DNA of 64,000 nt, from contig NZ_JASSOT010000063.1 of NCBI RefSeq assembly GCF_030238365.1, positions 409,840-473,839 of the forward strand, read 5' to 3'. A model generated the notes under the pieces. It was not told the origin of the DNA. It made no database searches and was given only the letters and a program-made list of their open reading frames with translations. A program made the position numbers and the translations under genes. This DNA is from Lelliottia wanjuensis (GTDB lineage: Bacteria > Pseudomonadota > Gammaproteobacteria > Enterobacterales > Enterobacteriaceae). Below are positions 32,379 through 41,378 of this stretch, in pieces. Each line of letters starts with the position of its first letter. Position 1 is the first letter of the stretch.

Positions 32379-33482
32379 TTAAAATGCATTCATTGCATCA
32401 ATAACTTTTTTAACTTGTTCAAAGGTCATGATTGGGCTAATTGGCAGCGAGAGAACTTGGCTATGAATCATTTCAGTAATAGGTAAAGTAAGGCTGTTAT
32501 ATTCTTTATAAGCTTCTTGCTTATGCGGAGGAATAGGATAATGAATTAGTGTTTGAATATTCTGTTCCTGAAGGTAACGTTGTAATCCATCACGTTCCTG
32601 ACTCCTAACTACGAATAAATGCCATACATGGCCATCAACATCATTAACTTGTGGTAATATTATTTTACTATTTCTGATTTCATTGATATAGCGTTCTGCA
32701 ATATCTTTTCGAGCTTGGGTATCAGCATCTAAATATTTAAGCTTTACATTCAGCAATGCTGCTTGCAACTCATCCAATCGGCTATTAACACCACAAGTAA
32801 TATTGTGATATTTTTTATGTGAGCCATAATTTCTTAATGCGCGAAGTACTTTGTCAAGCTCTTGATCATTTGTAGTTATGGCACCAGCATCACCAATGGC
32901 CCCCAAATTTTTACCAGGATAGAAACTAAATCCAGATGCATCGCCCCATGCCCCAGATTTTACTCCTTCGAGTAAAGCACCATGAGATTGAGCGGAATCT
33001 TCAAGTATTAGTAAACCATACTTGTCAGCAATTTTTTTAATTTCTGACATATTACAAATTTGACCATATAAATGCACTGGTAAAATCACACTAGTTTTAC
33101 TAGTAATAGCATCTTCTATTTTTTTAGGATCTAAATTATAGGTATTAATGTCTGGCTCTACGAAAACTGGTTTCAAATTATTTTCAGTAATAGCTAAAAC
33201 TGAAGCAATATAAGTGTTAGCTGGAACAATAACTTCATCCCCTTCTTTTATTTTCCCCATTTCTTTCCAGGCACGAATAACCAGAATGAGAGCGTCTAGG
33301 CCATTGGCAACACCTATGCAATGTTTAGCACCACAATATTCAGCAAAATTTTCTTCAAATTGTGCCAACTCCTGTCCCATGATGTACCAACCAGAATGAA
33401 GTACACGTTCAAAAGCATCTTTCAATTCTTTTTCATGTGCTAAATTTATGTTCTTAAGGTCAAGAAAATCAACTTTATTCAT
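32379..33482 (-). CDS. fdtB: dTDP-3-amino-3,6-dideoxygalactose transaminase FdtB
   Basis: A DegT/DnrJ/EryC1 (AHBA_syn) sugar aminotransferase of 367 residues that aminates dTDP-3-keto-6-deoxy-D-galactose at C3. The PLP-binding lysine is K191 in [13 protein letters not shown], with the PLP Asp in [12 protein letters not shown] (D162) and [12 protein letters not shown] as the phosphate-binding turn. The start at 33482 overlaps the fdtC stop by 8 nt. It is directly coupled to fdtA and fdtC, which defines its sugar as a 3-amino-3,6-dideoxyhexose. Confidence 0.93.
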   Translation of the reverse strand: MNKVDFLDLKNINLAHEKELKDAFERVLHSGWYIMGQELAQFEENFAEYCGAKHCIGVANGLDALILVIRAWKEMGKIKEGDEVIVPANTYIASVLAITENNLKPVFVEPDINTYNLDPKKIEDAITSKTSVILPVHLYGQICNMSEIKKIADKYGLLILEDSAQSHGALLEGVKSGAWGDASGFSFYPGKNLGAIGDAGAITTNDQELDKVLRALRNYGSHKKYHNITCGVNSRLDELQAALLNVKLKYLDADTQARKDIAERYINEIRNSKIILPQVNDVDGHVWHLFVVRSQERDGLQRYLQEQNIQTLIHYPIPPHKQEAYKEYNSLTLPITEMIHSQVLSLPISPIMTFEQVKKVIDAMNAF

Positions 33483-33942
33483 CTTTTTCAATCCACTCGA
33501 TTATTTTAGCAGGATTTCCAACAACTACCGCATAGGCGGGAACGTTCTTTGTGACAACACTGCCTGCACCGATAATGGCCTTTTCACCAATTTCTATGCC
33601 AGGCAGAATTGTTGCATTTGCTCCTATTGAAGCTCCATTCCTAACTATCGTCTTGAGGAAAGCTTCTGGATATTTTTTAGACCTGGGTCTTTTATCATTA
33701 GTAAAAGCGACGCATGGACCAATGAAAACATTATCTTCGAGTACGACTCCATCCCAAATATACACACCGCTTTTTACTGTTACGTTATCTCCAATGACGA
33801 CATCATTTTCAATCAAGGAATTCGCACAAATATTGCAGTTTTTTCCTATAACAGCGTTATCCATTATGACTACAAATTGCCATACCGATGTTCCTTCACC
33901 GATATTTTGGCTTTTCACATCACTAAATTTATGCAATTTCAT
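33475..33942 (-). CDS. fdtC: dTDP-Fuc3N acetyltransferase FdtC
   Basis: Left-handed beta-helix (hexapeptide repeat) N-acetyltransferase of 155 residues. Repeats such as [20 protein letters not shown] and [20 protein letters not shown] are evident, ending [16 protein letters not shown]. It would acetylate dTDP-D-Fuc3N with acetyl-CoA to give dTDP-D-Fuc3NAc. The acyl donor is assumed from the family. It overlaps fdtA by 4 bp and fdtB by 8 bp. Confidence 0.9.
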   Translation of the reverse strand: MKLHKFSDVKSQNIGEGTSVWQFVVIMDNAVIGKNCNICANSLIENDVVIGDNVTVKSGVYIWDGVVLEDNVFIGPCVAFTNDKRPRSKKYPEAFLKTIVRNGASIGANATILPGIEIGEKAIIGAGSVVTKNVPAYAVVVGNPAKIIEWIEKDE

Positions 33943-34337
33943 AGTATTACTCGAGAAATGAAATCTTGATAGTTCCTAATATAGTCGGATTCATCATAAA
34001 CATCGTCTGCCAGCACCATCAAAATGCAGTCATCACTAAAATCATACATTTCGTGCCAAACATAGGGCTCAATCATCAGTCCTTGAGCTGGGTCATTTAG
34101 AATGATATTTTTTTTCTCTTTCCCATCATCAAAAAGAAATGAACAACTGCCTTTTATTGCAATCGCTAATTGCCTTGTTTTTTTATGTGCATGAAATCCG
34201 CGGCGAATACCCTGCAAAGTATCAAACATATAATAAACACGCTTAATAGGAAACGGGATGTTATGTTCTTCCTCTAGGGCGATAAGTAGTCCACGCTCGT
34301 CCCCGTGTTGTTGCAATGGAATTAGTTCGATTTTCAT
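33939..34337 (-). CDS. fdtA: dTDP-4-keto-6-deoxyglucose 3,4-ketoisomerase FdtA
   Basis: A cupin ketoisomerase of 132 residues (WxcM-like C-terminal family), turning the RmlB product into a 3-keto-6-deoxyhexose. Conserved features are [19 protein letters not shown] (metal-like cupin histidines H49, H51) and [11 protein letters not shown]. The homologue QdtA differs in stereochemical outcome at C4. As I recall, a Tyr/Arg pair in QdtA versus an Arg/His pair in FdtA separates the two. Here R15 ([11 protein letters not shown]) and H95 (VWHEM) give the FdtA (galacto) pattern. It is the first gene of the AT-rich block, downstream of rmlA. Confidence 0.92.
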   Translation of the reverse strand: MKIELIPLQQHGDERGLLIALEEEHNIPFPIKRVYYMFDTLQGIRRGFHAHKKTRQLAIAIKGSCSFLFDDGKEKKNIILNDPAQGLMIEPYVWHEMYDFSDDCILMVLADDVYDESDYIRNYQDFISRVIL

Positions 34338-34379
34338 GAATGTCTCTATTTCTTATATTAAATTACACGAGGCCGGAAG

Positions 34380-35258
34380 TTAGTAACCTTTAATCATTTT
34401 CAGTAAATATTGACCATAGGCGTTTTTCTTAAGTGGCTCCGCTAGTTTTTTAACCTGCTCTGCGTCGATAAACCCTTTGCGATACGCAATTTCTTCCGGG
34501 CAAGATACCTTAAGGCCTTGACGCTCTTCAATTGTCGCGATGAAGTTACTGGCTTCAATTAAGCTCTGGTGCGTGCCGGTGTCCAACCACGCATAACCGC
34601 GCCCCATCATGGCAACAGATAAACGCCCCTGCTCCAGGTAGATACGGTTAATATCAGTAATTTCCAGCTCGCCACGTTCAGATGGCTTCAGATTTTTCGC
34701 CATTTCTACAACATCGTTGTCATAGAAATAAAGCCCAGTCACGGCATAATTGCTCTTCGGTTCCAGCGGTTTTTCTTCCAGACTAATTGCGGTACCGCTC
34801 TTATCAAACTCAACCACGCCATAACGCTCAGGATCATTAACGTGATAGGCAAACACGGTTGCTCCGTCGTCTTTGTTCAGCGCAGCTTCAAGCTGTTTTG
34901 GCAGGTCGTGGCCGTAGAAAATATTATCACCCAGCACCAGCGCACAGCTGTCATCACCGATAAACTCTTCGCCAATAATAAAGGCTTGTGCCAGGCCATC
35001 CGGGCTTGGCTGCACCTTATATTGCAGGTTAAGTCCCCATTGGCTGCCGTCGCCAAGCAATTGCTCAAAACGCGGTGTATCTTGTGGCGTACTGATGATT
35101 AGAATGTCTTTAATCCCCGCCAGCATCAGTGTCGATAACGGGTAATAAATCATTGGTTTGTCATATATTGGCAGCAGTTGCTTACTTACCGCCATCGTTA
35201 CCGGATAAAGACGAGTGCCAGAACCACCAGCCAGAATAATACCTTTACGCGTAGTCAT
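34380..35258 (-). CDS. rmlA: Glucose-1-phosphate thymidylyltransferase RmlA
   Basis: A nucleotidyltransferase of 292 residues making dTDP-glucose, the common precursor for rhamnose and Fuc3NAc here. The signature [21 protein letters not shown] is at the N-terminus; [12 protein letters not shown] holds the metal-binding Asp and [20 protein letters not shown] the sugar site. The start is the second of two adjacent ATG codons, matching E. coli. Base composition is close to the chromosomal genes and changes abruptly at fdtA, 42 nt downstream. Confidence 0.96.
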   Translation of the reverse strand: MTTRKGIILAGGSGTRLYPVTMAVSKQLLPIYDKPMIYYPLSTLMLAGIKDILIISTPQDTPRFEQLLGDGSQWGLNLQYKVQPSPDGLAQAFIIGEEFIGDDSCALVLGDNIFYGHDLPKQLEAALNKDDGATVFAYHVNDPERYGVVEFDKSGTAISLEEKPLEPKSNYAVTGLYFYDNDVVEMAKNLKPSERGELEITDINRIYLEQGRLSVAMMGRGYAWLDTGTHQSLIEASNFIATIEERQGLKVSCPEEIAYRKGFIDAEQVKKLAEPLKKNAYGQYLLKMIKGY

Positions 35259-35275
35259 CATTTTTCTCTATAAAC

Positions 35276-35300
35276 GCAAAATGCCCTCTGAAGGGCATTT
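35276..35300 (-). terminator. Hairpin between rmlD and rmlA (attenuator-like)
   Basis: AATGCCCT-ctg-AAGGGCATT stem in the 50-nt space between rmlD and rmlA. On the minus strand it is followed by TTTGCG only, so termination would be partial at best. It may modulate the stoichiometry or stability of the downstream genes. Confidence 0.5.
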
Positions 35301-35308
35301 AAAATTTT

Positions 35309-36208
35309 TTAAATAGATTGAGCTGCAAACAGCTCAGCGAGCATACGTTTCACGCCAACTTCCCAGGACGGCAATACCAGATCAAAGTTACGCTGGAACT
35401 TTTCGGTATTCAGTCGCGAGTTTTGAGGACGTTTTGCTGGAGTCAGGTAGGCCGAAGTAGGAACCGCGTTCAGCTTTTCGATTGCCAGCTCGATACCCGC
35501 CTCACGCGCCTGAGCAAACACCAGCGCGGCATACTCATACCAGGTTGTCGTGTTAGACGCTACCAGATGATAAAGCCCTGCTACCTCAGGCTTAACCAGC
35601 GCAGTGCGAATAGCATGAGCGGTACAGTCGGCGAGCAGTTCAGCCCCTGTTGGAGCTCCCACCTGGTCGTTGATCACCGACAGCTCTGCTCGCTCTTTCG
35701 CCAGACGCAGCATCGTTTTCGCGAAGTTATTGCCTTTGCCAGCATAAACCCAACTGGTGCGGAAAATCAGATGCTTAGCACAGTGTGCCTGCAACGCCTT
35801 TTCGCCATCCAGTTTGGTCTGACCATATACGTTCAACGGTGCAGTTGCATCACTTTCCTGCCACGGTGTTTCGCCGTCACCCGGGAACACATAATCGGTA
35901 GAATAGTGAACTACCCATGCACCAATCTTTGCAGCTTCCTTCGCGATCGCTTCAACGCTTGTGGAGTTGAGCAACTGGGCAAATGCTTGTTCGGATTCAG
36001 CCTTGTCTACTGCGGTGTGCGCGGCAGCATTAACAATTACATCAGGCTTAATTGCGCGCACAGTCTGAGCAATACCTTCAGGATTGCTAAAATCACCGCA
36101 ATACTCTTTAGAGTGAACATCCAGTGCAATGACATTACCCAGCGGGGCCAGAGCGCGTTGCAGTTCCCAGCCCACCTGCCCTGTTTTGCCGAACAGGAGA
36201 ATATCCAT
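35309..36208 (-). CDS. rmlD: dTDP-4-dehydrorhamnose reductase RmlD
   Basis: Final step of dTDP-L-rhamnose synthesis; an SDR-extended reductase of 299 residues. The Rossmann motif is ILLFGKTGQVGWEL (about 3-16), then VNAAAHTAVDKAE, HYSTDYVFPGD and the catalytic YGQTKLDGE (YxxxK). Its stop and the preceding rmlB frame share one base. Composition resembles the core genome. Confidence 0.96.
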   Translation of the reverse strand: MDILLFGKTGQVGWELQRALAPLGNVIALDVHSKEYCGDFSNPEGIAQTVRAIKPDVIVNAAAHTAVDKAESEQAFAQLLNSTSVEAIAKEAAKIGAWVVHYSTDYVFPGDGETPWQESDATAPLNVYGQTKLDGEKALQAHCAKHLIFRTSWVYAGKGNNFAKTMLRLAKERAELSVINDQVGAPTGAELLADCTAHAIRTALVKPEVAGLYHLVASNTTTWYEYAALVFAQAREAGIELAIEKLNAVPTSAYLTPAKRPQNSRLNTEKFQRNFDLVLPSWEVGVKRMLAELFAAQSI

Positions 36209-37293
36209 TATTGACGCTCTCCATAATTCTGTTCAATCCAGGTTTTGTAGGCGCCACTTTTCACGTTGTTCACCCAATCCTGGTTGCTGAGATACCATTC
36301 GACTGTTTTGCGGATCCCGCTCTCAAACGTCTCTTGCGGTTCCCAGCCCAGCTCTTCGCCAATTTTATGGGCATCGATCGCATAACGACGGTCATGTCCC
36401 GGACGGTCTGTGACGTAAGTAATCTGATCGCGATATGACCCTTCTTTAGGAACGATTTCATCCAGAAGGTCGCAGATGGTATGAACGACATCGAGATTTT
36501 GCTTCTCGTTATGACCACCGATGTTGTAAGTTTCGCCAGGCTTACCCTGAGTGACTACGGTATAGAGCGCGCGGGCATGATCTTCCACATACAGCCAGTC
36601 GCGGATCTGGTCGCCCTTGCCATAAATAGGCAGTGCTTTACCGTCCAGAGCATTCAGGATAACCAGCGGGATCAGTTTTTCCGGGAAATGGTATGGACCG
36701 TAGTTGTTAGAGCAGTTGGTCACCATGGTTGGGAAACCATAGGTGCGAAGCCAGGCGCGGACCAGATGATCGCTCGAAGCCTTAGAAGCAGAATACGGGC
36801 TGCTCGGCGCATAAGCGGTTGTTTCAGTAAACAGTGGTAGTTCGCTTGACGCCGGATGCTCGTCAGGATGAGGCAGATCGCCATACACTTCGTCAGTCGA
36901 AATGTGGTGAAAGCGGAATGCGGCTTTGGCTTCATCACTCAGCGTTGACCAGTAGGCGCGAGCGGCCTCCAGCAGGACATAAGTGCCGACGATATTCGTT
37001 TCGATAAACGCCGCCGGGCCAGTGATAGAACGATCCACATGACTTTCCGCCGCAAGATGCATCACCGCATCAGGCTTATGAGCCGCAAAAATGCGCTCCA
37101 TCGCCGCTTTGTCGCAAATGTCTGCCTGCTCAAACGCATAACGCTCGCTATCACTCACTTCAGCAAGGGATTCCAGGTTACCGGCATAGGTCAATTTGTC
37201 GACATTGACCACTTCATCCTGGGTATCTTTAATAATATGCCGTACTACAGCTGAACCGATAAAACCGGCACCGCCAGTAACAAGAATTTTCAC
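36208..37293 (-). CDS. rmlB: dTDP-glucose 4,6-dehydratase RmlB
   Basis: A 361-residue SDR dehydratase making dTDP-4-keto-6-deoxyglucose, the branch point for rhamnose (RmlC, RmlD) and Fuc3NAc (FdtA, FdtB, FdtC). GGAGFIG (7-13), the catalytic T133-D134-E135 ([10 protein letters not shown]), and Y167/K171 in [12 protein letters not shown] are all present. It is the first gene of the O-antigen operon, 80 nt downstream of the JUMPstart element. Confidence 0.97.
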   Translation of the reverse strand: MKILVTGGAGFIGSAVVRHIIKDTQDEVVNVDKLTYAGNLESLAEVSDSERYAFEQADICDKAAMERIFAAHKPDAVMHLAAESHVDRSITGPAAFIETNIVGTYVLLEAARAYWSTLSDEAKAAFRFHHISTDEVYGDLPHPDEHPASSELPLFTETTAYAPSSPYSASKASSDHLVRAWLRTYGFPTMVTNCSNNYGPYHFPEKLIPLVILNALDGKALPIYGKGDQIRDWLYVEDHARALYTVVTQGKPGETYNIGGHNEKQNLDVVHTICDLLDEIVPKEGSYRDQITYVTDRPGHDRRYAIDAHKIGEELGWEPQETFESGIRKTVEWYLSNQDWVNNVKSGAYKTWIEQNYGERQ

Positions 37294-37373
37294 GTTAGCT
37301 ATTCCGTAGATTGAATATATCGAGATATTGATGTTCTGAATTCAGGATAATAGGGACGAAAACAGAAAATTGA

Positions 37374-37412
37374 CACGCTACCGCCCCTGGCTTAACAGCT
37401 ACCAGTGCACTG
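37374..37412 (-). promoter_or_regulatory. JUMPstart element with ops site (O-antigen operon)
   Basis: On the minus strand this 39-nt stretch reads CAGTGCACTGGTAGC..., continues through TTAAGCCAGG and ends in the ops sequence GGCGGTAGCGTG (37374-37385 on the plus strand). It differs from the common JUMPstart sequence at about one base. RfaH is recruited at ops to paused RNA polymerase and prevents early termination over long operons. The rest of 37294-37680 holds the untranslated leader and presumably the promoter, with no gene. Confidence 0.95.
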
Positions 37413-37588
37413 AGCGATTGCTTAAAATGAGTGTTCTGCGGTCAGTTTTCGGACGTAAAAAAACCAGTGGATAACCACAGAAGAACGTTAATTGTCGTCC
37501 TTATCGCCCCCAGAAACAAGTAGAAATCCTTATCAAGTAGTCCAAAAAAACAACAGGTAACTCATTGTAATTCTGGGACTTTAAAAGC

Positions 37589-37645
37589 AAAAAACGGCAA
37601 CTATCAATCTTGAGGATTCTGCTTCGCTCAGGATGACGGTTGCCG
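37589..37645 (-). terminator. Long hairpin terminator of galF
   Basis: Minus-strand reading: outer arms CGGCAAC and GTTGCCG enclose an inner imperfect stem (ATCCTGAG/CTCAAGAT), followed by TTTTTTGC. It lies 36 nt after the galF stop and separates galF from the O-antigen promoter. Confidence 0.72.
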
Positions 37646-37680
37646 CTACTTTGCTCGTGGCGCTTAACAGGACTGAAGAA

Positions 37681-38577
37681 TCACTCGCTCGTCAGCATCT
37701 TCTCAATGCTCTTCCGGAACTTCGCCCCTTCCTTCAAGTTACGCAGCCCGTAGTTCACGAACGCCTGCATGTACCCCATTTTCTTACCGCAGTCGTAGCT
37801 GTCGCCGGTCATCAGCATCGCATCAACGGACTGTTTCTTCGCCAGCTCGGCGATTGCATCAGTCAGCTGAATACGTTCCCACGCACCCGGTTCTGTTTTT
37901 TCCAGTTCGGCCCAGATATCAGCGTTCAGCACGTAGCGACCCACCGCCATCAGATCGGAAGCCAGAGTCTGCGGCTGATCGGGTTTTTCGATGAACTCGA
38001 CGATACGGCTCACCTGCCCTTCTGAATCCAGCGGCTCTTTGGTTTTAATCACAGAGTACTCGGACAGATCCCCTTTCATGCGTTTTGCCAGCACCTGGCT
38101 GCGGCCCGTTTCATTGAAACGCGCGACCATAGCGGCCAGGTTGTAACGCAGCGGATCGGCAGACGCATTGTCCAGAATGATATCTGGCAGCACGACGATA
38201 AACGGGTTGTCACCCACGATAGGGCGAGCACAAAGAATGGAGTGTCCCAGGCCCAGCGGCTGCGCCTGGCGAACGTTCATGATGGTCACCCCTGGCGGGC
38301 AGATAGACTGCACTTCGGCCAGAAGCTGACGCTTAACACGCTGCTCAAGCAGCGCTTCGAGTTCGTAAGAGGTGTCGAAGTGGTTCTCTACCGCATTCTT
38401 GGATGAATGGGTCACCAGAACGATTTCTTTGATCCCTGCAGCAACAATCTCGTCAACGATGTACTGAATCATCGGCTTGTCGACGATCGGTAGCATTTCT
38501 TTTGGAATCGCCTTCGTGGCTGGCAGCATATGCATGCCCAGACCCGCTACCGGAATGACTGCTTTCAAATTAATCAT
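37681..38577 (-). CDS. galF: GalU-like regulatory protein GalF
   Basis: A 298-residue homologue of UTP-glucose-1-phosphate uridylyltransferase and a standard left marker of enterobacterial O/K loci. The signature loop reads [20 protein letters not shown], where active GalU has GTRM. The missing Thr-Arg agrees with weak or absent catalysis and a proposed role in modulating GalU. The start is at the ATG for [12 protein letters not shown], with GGTGGAAG upstream; four upstream codons are in frame. The 177 nt to wcaM carry its promoter and no evident terminator. Confidence 0.95.
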   Translation of the reverse strand: MINLKAVIPVAGLGMHMLPATKAIPKEMLPIVDKPMIQYIVDEIVAAGIKEIVLVTHSSKNAVENHFDTSYELEALLEQRVKRQLLAEVQSICPPGVTIMNVRQAQPLGLGHSILCARPIVGDNPFIVVLPDIILDNASADPLRYNLAAMVARFNETGRSQVLAKRMKGDLSEYSVIKTKEPLDSEGQVSRIVEFIEKPDQPQTLASDLMAVGRYVLNADIWAELEKTEPGAWERIQLTDAIAELAKKQSVDAMLMTGDSYDCGKKMGYMQAFVNYGLRNLKEGAKFRKSIEKMLTSE

Positions 38578-38754
38578 TATTTCTTCCACCTTAAAATGGT
38601 TGCCGAATTATAGCTGTTAAACCTATTTTCGCCAGCATGTTTTGCGGTAATTCTGGACCTGATGGTACGCTTTCGACCCACAAAATACAGTAGTTGTTGT
38701 CCGAATACGTCACAGTTTTGCCCCAGAATAATCGCAAAATGGCTGGCGCAAAAC

Positions 38755-40146
38755 CTATCTGTGGGGCAATTTGAAGTTCAACCTCTCCACATTCACCACC
38801 TGCTGATCCACCCGGTCGATATCCACCGAACTCTGCCCTTTCTCATTCACAGCGTGGATGTTTGCCAGCGACAGCAACGTCTCGTCTTTCGCCATAAACT
38901 TGCCGCGCACGTCTTTGCGCAGGTCAAAATTCATCTTCAGCGCGGGTCCGACGGTCGCTTCCTGCATCACTTTGATGTTCCGCAAAAACAGGTGCTGCGG
39001 TTTGTTGTGCAGTTCAAGCGTAGCACGCTGCATCTCGACGTTGGTGATGGCGACAAATGAGGTCGCATTGCCGGACGAAATCTGAATGCCGCGCAGTTTA
39101 TACGCCAGCTCACGATTATCCAGGTGGATGTTGTTGAGCCTGAAGTTCTGCGGAATCGACAGATAGTCGCCCTTAATCACCCCGTAACCGATCAGCATCC
39201 CGGCGCTGTTGACCATCTCGACGTTGTCGATGACAAAATTATCGCAGCCGTATATCGCCACCGTCGCGTTATCAATCCCCGCTTTCTTACTGAAATCCGG
39301 AGTGATGTTTTTCGCTTTGACGTTACGAATAATGAAGTGTTTACCGTTCTCGACGTGAACCAGCTGGCGGCAGTTACTCCCGGTGATGTTCGCCACCACA
39401 AAGTTCTTCACGGTCTGCTTTTCCGGGTAGTCGTTATCGTACGTACTCCCGGCCAGGCCGATGCCGATCCCCCAGTTAATCTTCCCGTTGGTGCAGTTGA
39501 TGTTGTCGATGACGTGGTCGGAGATCAGGATATTGCGATCGTTGATGGCCACGTTCCACTCGATCGCATCGCCCTGCAGATGGCTGAAACGGCTGTTGGT
39601 GATCCGTGCCCCGTCGACCTGATTATGGAATCCCTGCCGCAGAATGGCGTAGTTGGCCTGCGACACGCTGATGTTGTCGATCAGCAGATTACGCATGACG
39701 CGCGGTTTTTTACCGCCGATGTAAATCTGCGTCACCGGGCCAAAGCCGCTCATCGCCAGCCCCTGGATCACACAGTCAGAACCGCGCACATCCAGGGTGA
39801 TATTTTCCGTGCGGCCCTGCCCTTCGCCGATCACTTTGCTGCCTTCCTGCAGCACGAAACGCCCGCGACCGTTTCCGGTCAGCGCTCCGCGGATCAGCAA
39901 GGTTTTGCCGTCGGGAATAAAAATCCCGGTGTTGATGTTCTCGCAGGTGAGTCCCGCCGGGACCACCACCGTGTCGCCATCGACGAAGGCCTGCTTAAAG
40001 GCCGCGATCCAGTCCTTACGATTATACTGGCTAATGTCGACCGTCCCGCCCCCCGCCGCCCGCGCAAGGCGGGAGGTGAGCAGCGGCGTCGCGGCCAGCA
40101 AAGAGCAGGAGGTCACGAAAGAGCGTCGGGTTATTTTTTTCAGCAT
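38755..40146 (-). CDS. wcaM: Colanic acid biosynthesis protein WcaM
   Basis: A 463-residue exported protein. The N-terminus [23 protein letters not shown] has a twin-arginine-like/signal character; the rest is a right-handed parallel beta-helix (pectate lyase-like) with many N- and V-rich rungs. Its precise role in colanic acid synthesis is not established; a polysaccharide-binding or modifying function is likely from the fold. It is the last gene of the cps operon, 11 nt after wcaL. Confidence 0.94.
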   Translation of the reverse strand: MLKKITRRSFVTSCSLLAATPLLTSRLARAAGGGTVDISQYNRKDWIAAFKQAFVDGDTVVVPAGLTCENINTGIFIPDGKTLLIRGALTGNGRGRFVLQEGSKVIGEGQGRTENITLDVRGSDCVIQGLAMSGFGPVTQIYIGGKKPRVMRNLLIDNISVSQANYAILRQGFHNQVDGARITNSRFSHLQGDAIEWNVAINDRNILISDHVIDNINCTNGKINWGIGIGLAGSTYDNDYPEKQTVKNFVVANITGSNCRQLVHVENGKHFIIRNVKAKNITPDFSKKAGIDNATVAIYGCDNFVIDNVEMVNSAGMLIGYGVIKGDYLSIPQNFRLNNIHLDNRELAYKLRGIQISSGNATSFVAITNVEMQRATLELHNKPQHLFLRNIKVMQEATVGPALKMNFDLRKDVRGKFMAKDETLLSLANIHAVNEKGQSSVDIDRVDQQVVNVERLNFKLPHR

Positions 40147-40157
40147 ACCACCTCGGC

Positions 40158-41378
40158 TTATAGCGTTTGTAACAGGCTCGCTAACTGACGATTTATCACC
40201 TGCTGATTAAATTCGGTTTCGACTTTTTGCCGCGCGTTGTGCAGCACAGGGGCCAGCGCCTGCTGATCGATATCGCTGAACGCCGCCAGTTGGTCGGCCA
40301 GCGCCGAGGCGTTATTTTCCGGCACCAGCCAGCCGGAATGGCCGGGCTCGATCAGCTCCGGAATACCGCTGTGCACGGTGGACACGACCGGAATACCGAC
40401 CGCCATCGCCTCCATTAGCGCAACGGGGATCCCTTCCATATCGCCGTCTGCGCCGGTGACGGACGGCAGTAAAAACACATCTGCTTCGTCGAGCATGGCT
40501 TTGACTTCGTGGCTCGGTTTAAAGCCCGGCATCTCCACCACGCCTTCGAGCTGATATTGTTCGATCAGCGTGCGCAGGCGGCGCTCCCACGGGCCAATCC
40601 CGAGGATGCGATAGTGGAAATCCACCCCGCGCGACTTGAGCTGACGGCAGGCTTCGATCGCCACGTGCAGCCCTTTTTTCTCGGTGAGACGCGCCACGGA
40701 GATGATCTGCAGCGGTTTGCCCGGCACTTTCACAGGGCGCTGGGTGAAGCGCTCCATGTTCACCCCCATTCGCGACACGGTGATTTTGTCGGACGGACAG
40801 CCCATGGTTTTCAGCCGTCCGGCCCACAGGTCGCTGATCGGCAGCATCATGTCGCCGCGACGAAACAGCTGCTGATATTCACCGGTGTAATGGTTCAACA
40901 CCTCATGGCTGGAGATGTCGATCCCGTGGAAAATGGTCGCGATTTTGCCTTCAATAACGCCCAGCTCGCGCAGCTTTGCCGCCGTGACGCCTGCCGGGCC
41001 AAAGTGGGCGATAAACACATCGGCACGAAATGGCCGCGCGGTTTGCCCGCGAATCGACGAGAGGATCAGGTTGCGCGACTCCGCGCCGTAGCGCGACACA
41101 TTCAGCGCCCGCCAGGTCGAGGGACGATGCAACCCGCACAGCGTCCGGGTTGCACGGTAGCGCAGCTTCGCAAGACGGCCCTGCGGCTCATCCTGCAGCC
41201 AGCGGGTTTTCGCCGCAAGATCGTACTGCGTCCAGGCCGCATGGGTATTCTGCGTATCTCCCTTTTGCAGGGCGACAATCTCCACGTCGTATCCCATATC
41301 GATAAACGCGGTGATTTGGTTGAGCACAAAAGTTTCAGACGAGAGCGGGAATTTCAGTAAGAAGAATCCAACCTTCAT
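40158..41378 (-). CDS. wcaL: Colanic acid glycosyltransferase WcaL
   Basis: A GT4-type GT-B glycosyltransferase of 406 residues, the E. coli length. It has [20 protein letters not shown] at the N-terminus, a donor-binding [20 protein letters not shown], and the catalytic Glu motif [21 protein letters not shown]. It is thought to add galactose to the colanic acid repeat. It overlaps wcaK by 4 bp. Confidence 0.95.
   Translation of the reverse strand: MKVGFFLLKFPLSSETFVLNQITAFIDMGYDVEIVALQKGDTQNTHAAWTQYDLAAKTRWLQDEPQGRLAKLRYRATRTLCGLHRPSTWRALNVSRYGAESRNLILSSIRGQTARPFRADVFIAHFGPAGVTAAKLRELGVIEGKIATIFHGIDISSHEVLNHYTGEYQQLFRRGDMMLPISDLWAGRLKTMGCPSDKITVSRMGVNMERFTQRPVKVPGKPLQIISVARLTEKKGLHVAIEACRQLKSRGVDFHYRILGIGPWERRLRTLIEQYQLEGVVEMPGFKPSHEVKAMLDEADVFLLPSVTGADGDMEGIPVALMEAMAVGIPVVSTVHSGIPELIEPGHSGWLVPENNASALADQLAAFSDIDQQALAPVLHNARQKVETEFNQQVINRQLASLLQTL

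Larger units (their letters stand above)
25752..37293 (-). other. O-antigen biosynthesis locus
   Basis: Thirteen genes in one orientation: rmlB, rmlD, rmlA, fdtA, fdtC, fdtB, wzx, GT4, rmlC, wzy, GT2, a DDD-motif GT, GT2. Most genes overlap or are spaced by less than 70 nt. From fdtA onward (about 34.34 to 25.75 kb) the DNA is strongly AT-rich with long A/T runs, while rmlB, rmlD, rmlA, gnd and galF are near the genome average. This is the usual signature of a horizontally exchanged serotype block between conserved flanks. Confidence 0.9.

Noticed and set aside
25610..37293. Insertion sequence or transposase remnants in the O-antigen region
   Set aside because: O-antigen loci often carry them, so I looked. 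All frames of meaningful length are accounted for by intact pathway genes, and no terminal inverted repeats were found.
39124..40188. Long open frame on the plus strand opposite wcaM
   Set aside because: It is antisense to a well-conserved gene, has no recognisable domain, and has the low-complexity His/Arg/Asp-rich composition typical of a shadow frame in GC-rich DNA. The same applies to the long frames opposite cpsB (47451-48971), wcaC (55254-56603), wzc (58387-59730), wcaK (41528-42511), yeeO (1382-2197) and hisD (14811-15830).
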